Positions 13,725 to 16,291 of a stretch of DNA of 16,291 nt are shown here, piece by piece. The position numbers were made by a program, and so were the translations under genes. Location of the stretch: assembly GCF_024699075.1 (NCBI RefSeq), contig NZ_JAILQF010000105.1:1-16291 (forward strand), given 5' to 3'. Under the pieces are notes generated by a model, which made no database searches, was not told where the DNA came from, and saw only the letters and a list, made by a program, of their open reading frames with translations. Source of the DNA: Butyrivibrio sp. GTDB taxonomy: Bacteria; Bacillota_A; Clostridia; Lachnospirales; Lachnospiraceae. The stretch's first letter is position 1, and every line of letters starts with the position of its first letter.

Positions 13725-13867
13725 TTATAGAAAGTATCTTGATGAACTGAAATTGTTTGAAGAAGGTAGCCCAATTACGACAGATTAAGCTGCAGAGGTA
13801 TGGGGAAATTTATAAAGAAGTTAAGTTATATTTAATAAAAAGGTTTGGGAAAGATAAGGTTTTTTGA
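13708..13867 (+). pseudogene. Decayed gene remnant with a stop codon and a frameshift
   Basis: An open frame overlapping the end of the 160-residue gene reads YRKYLDELKLFEEGSPITTD, meets TAA at 13786-13788, continues in the same frame as AAEVWGNL, and after a one-base frame change at about 13811 continues YKEVKLYLIKRFGKDKVF to a TGA at 13865-13867. The protein-like composition across both lesions suggests the tail of a formerly intact gene. No start codon or ribosome site belongs to it, and I do not recognise the family. Apart from this, 13868-13940 holds nothing I can name. Confidence 0.45.
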
Positions 13868-13954
13868 AGAGTAAAATAGCTTTTGGAGGATTGAAGTGTT
13901 TTTTTAGCGGATGAAGTAAAAATTGATATGCGCTATAAATAGAGGTAATTGATT

Positions 13955-14410
13955 GTGAATAGTGTTTGGACAGAAATTAATACACATGTAAATGAATATA
14001 TGTTTGATTTGATTCAATCATATAAAATGAAATGTGAAACTATAGGTGAGTTGAGCACGCTTTTATATAATAATGATTGTTGTCTATTAATATCTATTGA
14101 TAGATTCAATATAAATTTTCAGTATGCTTGCTTAGAAAATGGTAAAGTGCGGTTATACGATTGTGGAGATTATTTGTCAATGAGATTTGATGATGATGAC
14201 AGAAAGAATCTTATTGATGTTGTTAAGGCTGGAGATAATGTTATAAATGACTTAATAATAACAGCAAATGGATTACTAAGTAAATGTGAAGATGTATTAA
14301 CCGGACAGAAGAAATGGTTAGAAAAATACAAAACCTCTTCAAGATATTCGGAAGTTAAACTTTCAAATGAATTGAATGAGTTGTTATTATCAAAACTAGG
14401 AAGACATTGA
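13955..14410 (+). CDS. Unknown small acidic protein, parent of the 67-bp repeat
   Basis: A 151-residue protein, probably cytoplasmic and mostly helical in its C-terminal half, with no recognised domain. Visible features are TLLYNNDCCLLISIDRFNI (35-53), RLYDCGDYLSMRFDDDDRKN (66-85) and a charged C-terminus. The GTG at 13955 is preferred because AGAGGT (13941-13946) lies 8 nt before it; the in-frame TTG at 13949 would leave only 2 nt. Residues 67-87 are those duplicated in the remnant at 13142. The stop codon shares one base with the ATG of the next gene (TGATG), so translation is probably coupled to the membrane protein that follows. Confidence 0.8.
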   Translation: MNSVWTEINTHVNEYMFDLIQSYKMKCETIGELSTLLYNNDCCLLISIDRFNINFQYACLENGKVRLYDCGDYLSMRFDDDDRKNLIDVVKAGDNVINDLIITANGLLSKCEDVLTGQKKWLEKYKTSSRYSEVKLSNELNELLLSKLGRH

Positions 14411-15063
14411 TGCTAACAATATGTATAGTGAGGAATAATGAAGTGGATAGACTAGAATGCGCAAATAAAGTTTTTATTGATATAAAAGGATATAGTAGAT
14501 ATTTTAAATCTGGAATGATCATATTAGGAATCCCAGCATGTTTAGCGATAATTGGAATACTCTTAATTGATTGGCGTAATAGTAATATTGAATTATATAT
14601 AGTGCCAATCATATCATGCATAGCAATAATTTATGCTTTTATTTCACAAATAATCGGTGCTAATACAGCTATTTATTCTCTATATAATGGTAGATTGTAT
14701 AAAATAAATCTCCCTAATCAGGCTGCGAGAGATGCTAATGCAGCAAGAGGGCTGGGAGATATGTTGGGAGACTCACAAGGTGGTATGCTTGCGGCAGGAG
14801 CTGTTTTAGCTGGCGAAGGAAGTTTGAGAGACAAGCAATTAAATAGATTGGCTTCAGATAGCAATTATCTTGAGAGGGAATTAGAAAAAGACTATTCATT
14901 GGAAATATTACAAGTTTTATCTATGAAGCCATTTAAAGGCGGATATAAAATTAAAGTACAATGTAAAACACCGAATAGTGGAAAAATACATAACAAATTC
15001 TATCTATTCCCAGGCTATAACGATTATGAGAAATTAGTTGATTGTTTAGAAAGTTTGAAGTAG
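14410..15063 (+). CDS. Small membrane protein, tandem paralog 1 (FPGYNDYE family)
   Basis: A 217-residue protein of unknown function. Hydrophobic segments lie at about 34-53 and 61-83, followed by NTAIYSLYNGRLYKIN (85-100), a small-residue hydrophobic stretch (GDMLGDSQGGMLAAGAVLAG, 116-135) that might be a third membrane segment, a charged region and the C-terminal signature FYLFPGYNDYEKLVDCL (197-213). The ATG at 14410 overlaps the previous stop by one base and has AGGAAG (14398-14403) 6 nt upstream. A GTG at 14443 with GAGG (14430-14433) would give an N-terminus (MDRLECANKVF) that aligns better with the other two copies and is a real alternative. Its stop overlaps the GTG of paralog 2. Confidence 0.8.
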   Translation: MLTICIVRNNEVDRLECANKVFIDIKGYSRYFKSGMIILGIPACLAIIGILLIDWRNSNIELYIVPIISCIAIIYAFISQIIGANTAIYSLYNGRLYKINLPNQAARDANAARGLGDMLGDSQGGMLAAGAVLAGEGSLRDKQLNRLASDSNYLERELEKDYSLEILQVLSMKPFKGGYKIKVQCKTPNSGKIHNKFYLFPGYNDYEKLVDCLESLK

Positions 15064-15665
15064 TGAAAAAAATATTTGTTGATTCAAATAATCATTTAAA
15101 AAGTGTATTAATAACTGCGTTAATTATTTTACCACCATTGTTTCTTATATATAGAATAGATAAAGATTCTAATGATCCGTTGACTTCATTAATTCCATTG
15201 ATAGGATTTCCTATAATGCTAATCATTTTAGTACCAGTGTTAAGAATCGTTGTTGGTAATAATGCAATATATATCATACGAGATGATGTTTTATATCAAA
15301 TTAATAGAATGCCATCTGATCCTGGAATAATGGCAAATAATGCTCGAGCAGCAGGTGATTTAATGGGAAATGAATCTGCTGGATTATTAATAGGAGGTTT
15401 GCTCTTACTCAGTAATCTAGGCAACAGAAAGAATATTCAACAGAACCTGCTAGAAAATGATGGATTATTGGAAAAGGTTCTAGGAAACACATATTCATTT
15501 AAAGTAAAAAAGACTGTTAGTATGAAGCGTTTTCTCAATGGTTATAAGGTTGTTATTCGAATGAGTAATCGAAATACAGACGATGCTGAGAATATGTTTT
15601 ATATATTCCCAGGGTATAACGATTACGAGGAGTTAGTGAGTTGCTTTGAAAAGTTGAAGGCTTAG
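15063..15665 (+). CDS. Small membrane protein, tandem paralog 2 (FPGYNDYE family)
   Basis: A 200-residue relative of the upstream gene. Membrane segments lie at about 15-30 and 43-65, then NNAIYIIRDDVLYQIN (66-81), the hydrophobic AGLLIGGLLLLSNLG (106-120) and the C-terminal signature MFYIFPGYNDYEELVSCF (178-195). The start is the GTG at 15063, whose first base is the last base of the preceding TAG (TAGTG), giving translational coupling without a clear ribosome site; the N-terminus MKKIFVDSNNHLKS then matches the third copy (KVFSDQKNHRKS). Similarity to paralog 1 is moderate and spread over the length, so the duplication is old. Function is unknown; the location next to unknown soluble genes hints at an immunity-like or membrane defence role. 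Confidence 0.8.
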   Translation: MKKIFVDSNNHLKSVLITALIILPPLFLIYRIDKDSNDPLTSLIPLIGFPIMLIILVPVLRIVVGNNAIYIIRDDVLYQINRMPSDPGIMANNARAAGDLMGNESAGLLIGGLLLLSNLGNRKNIQQNLLENDGLLEKVLGNTYSFKVKKTVSMKRFLNGYKVVIRMSNRNTDDAENMFYIFPGYNDYEELVSCFEKLKA

Positions 15666-15667
15666 AG

Positions 15668-16118
15668 ATGGATAGTGTAAAAGTTTTTTCAGATCAAAAA
15701 AATCATAGAAAGAGTTTTATTATATCGCTCGCTATTGTGATGATTCCAGCATCTATAGGGATAGTTATTGGTATAAGTGATTTTAGATATTTGTTTTTGG
15801 CGGTTGGAATATTTATGCTGTCGTTCATTTTGTTAATAATAATTAGCTATATTGCTTGAGTCAAAGGGGGTAAGAGAAGAACAGCAAGATCAATTGGTTG
15901 CTGATTCAGAGTTTAGACATAAGTTATATACAACAGAATATTCTATGCAGCTTACAAAGATTAATTCTATGAAGAATTATCGTAATGGATACAAAATAAA
16001 AAGCAATTGTAGATGGAACTACGGAGGAAAAATAAGAGATGGTAAGCATACTTTCTATATTTTCCCAGGCTACAATGATTACGAAAAGTTGGTTGAATGC
16101 CTGCAAAATTTAATGTAG
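15668..16118 (+). pseudogene. Tandem paralog 3, broken by internal deletion and frameshift
   Basis: The ATG at 15668 (GAAGG at 15656-15660) opens a frame matching the N-terminus and the two membrane helices of paralogs 1 and 2 (KVFSDQKNHRKSFIISLAIV), but it stops after 63 residues at 15857-15859. A second frame, one base shifted (open from about 15852), carries the rest: LVADSEFRHKLYTTEYSMQL, MKNYRNGYKIK and the signature FYIFPGYNDYEKLVECL. The roughly 50-55 residues present between these parts in the other two copies, including NTAIY and the small-residue hydrophobic stretch, are missing. An internal deletion of about 160-170 bp that also shifted the frame explains this. A short two-helix peptide could still be made from the first part. 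Confidence 0.75.
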
Positions 16119-16124
16119 TATTAG

Positions 16125-16291
16125 AAAATTTTTTGTGAACTCTTTCGGGCAGGTCATAAAAGTTTAAGGTTTAAAGTTAGGAATAATAAATGGCAAGAGA
16201 AGATTTTGAAGAGTTATGTAATTGATGAAGATGAGAATTCACTGTTGATTAAGGCATCATCTATTGATGAAATCAAAGAAATCTGCGGCCT
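16125..16291 (+). other. Open frame running off the window end, partial or decayed gene
   Basis: After a TAG at 16122 one frame stays open to the end of the window. It reads LFRAGHKSLRFKVRNNKWQE and then KILKSYVIDEDENSLLIKAS, which has a normal protein composition. It contains no convincing start codon. A good AGGA-ATG pair (16179-16182, ATG at 16190) exists in another frame but stops after 11 codons. It may be a frameshifted gene or the 3' part of a displaced paralog. Family unknown. Confidence 0.3.

Noticed and set aside
13102..16291. Insertion sequence or prophage as cause of the rearranged 3' region
   Set aside because: No transposase, integrase, phage structural gene, terminal inverted repeats or target-site duplication could be found. 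Homologous or illegitimate recombination among the repeats is the simpler reading.

Overview
The window looks like chromosomal DNA of an anaerobic, fibre-degrading Firmicute, most likely a Lachnospiraceae of the Butyrivibrio/Pseudobutyrivibrio type. This rests on the A+T-rich codons, strong AGGAGG ribosome sites, an LplB/LplC/LipO-type importer with a roughly 550-residue lipoprotein and no ATPase gene, and GH88 and GH43 enzymes beside an AraC regulator. No tRNA, rRNA, transposase or CRISPR array was seen.

Positions 1-4953 hold a tight four-gene operon: a GPH-type sugar/glycoside cation symporter, a COG1082-type TIM-barrel isomerase/epimerase and two different Gfo/Idh/MocA NAD(P)-dependent oxidoreductases. 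It is preceded by three helically phased ATGCRG hexamers and a TATAAT box, and closed by a strong hairpin embedded in a short tandem repeat. Importer plus isomerase plus two dehydrogenases suggests uptake of a sugar, cyclitol or glycoside, followed by redox and isomerisation chemistry in the cytoplasm.

Positions 5012-6219 hold a lone membrane-anchored diguanylate cyclase. Its predicted promoter lies so close to the ATG that the mRNA may be leaderless, and it has its own terminator.

Positions 6226-13101 form a polysaccharide-utilisation region: a cytoplasmic GH88 unsaturated glucuronyl hydrolase, a convergent AraC regulator overlapping its 3' end, and a divergent importer operon (two permeases and a lipoprotein). 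After a nested inverted repeat and a 39-bp tandem array comes a cytoplasmic GH43 of the exo-beta-1,3-galactanase-like type. Together they would import acidic, galactan-rich oligosaccharides and trim them inside the cell. The shared polysaccharide is inference.

Positions 13102-16291 are different in kind: small unknown genes, duplications and gene debris. A duplicated GH43 tail abuts a 67-bp exact copy of part of a gene 1 kb downstream. Two unknown soluble proteins, one decayed remnant and three tandem paralogous small membrane proteins ending in FPGYNDYE follow. The third paralog is broken by an internal deletion and frameshift. This resembles an accessory array growing and decaying by duplication, of the kind seen in immunity-gene clusters of polymorphic toxin systems, but no toxin gene is visible and the assignment is a hypothesis.
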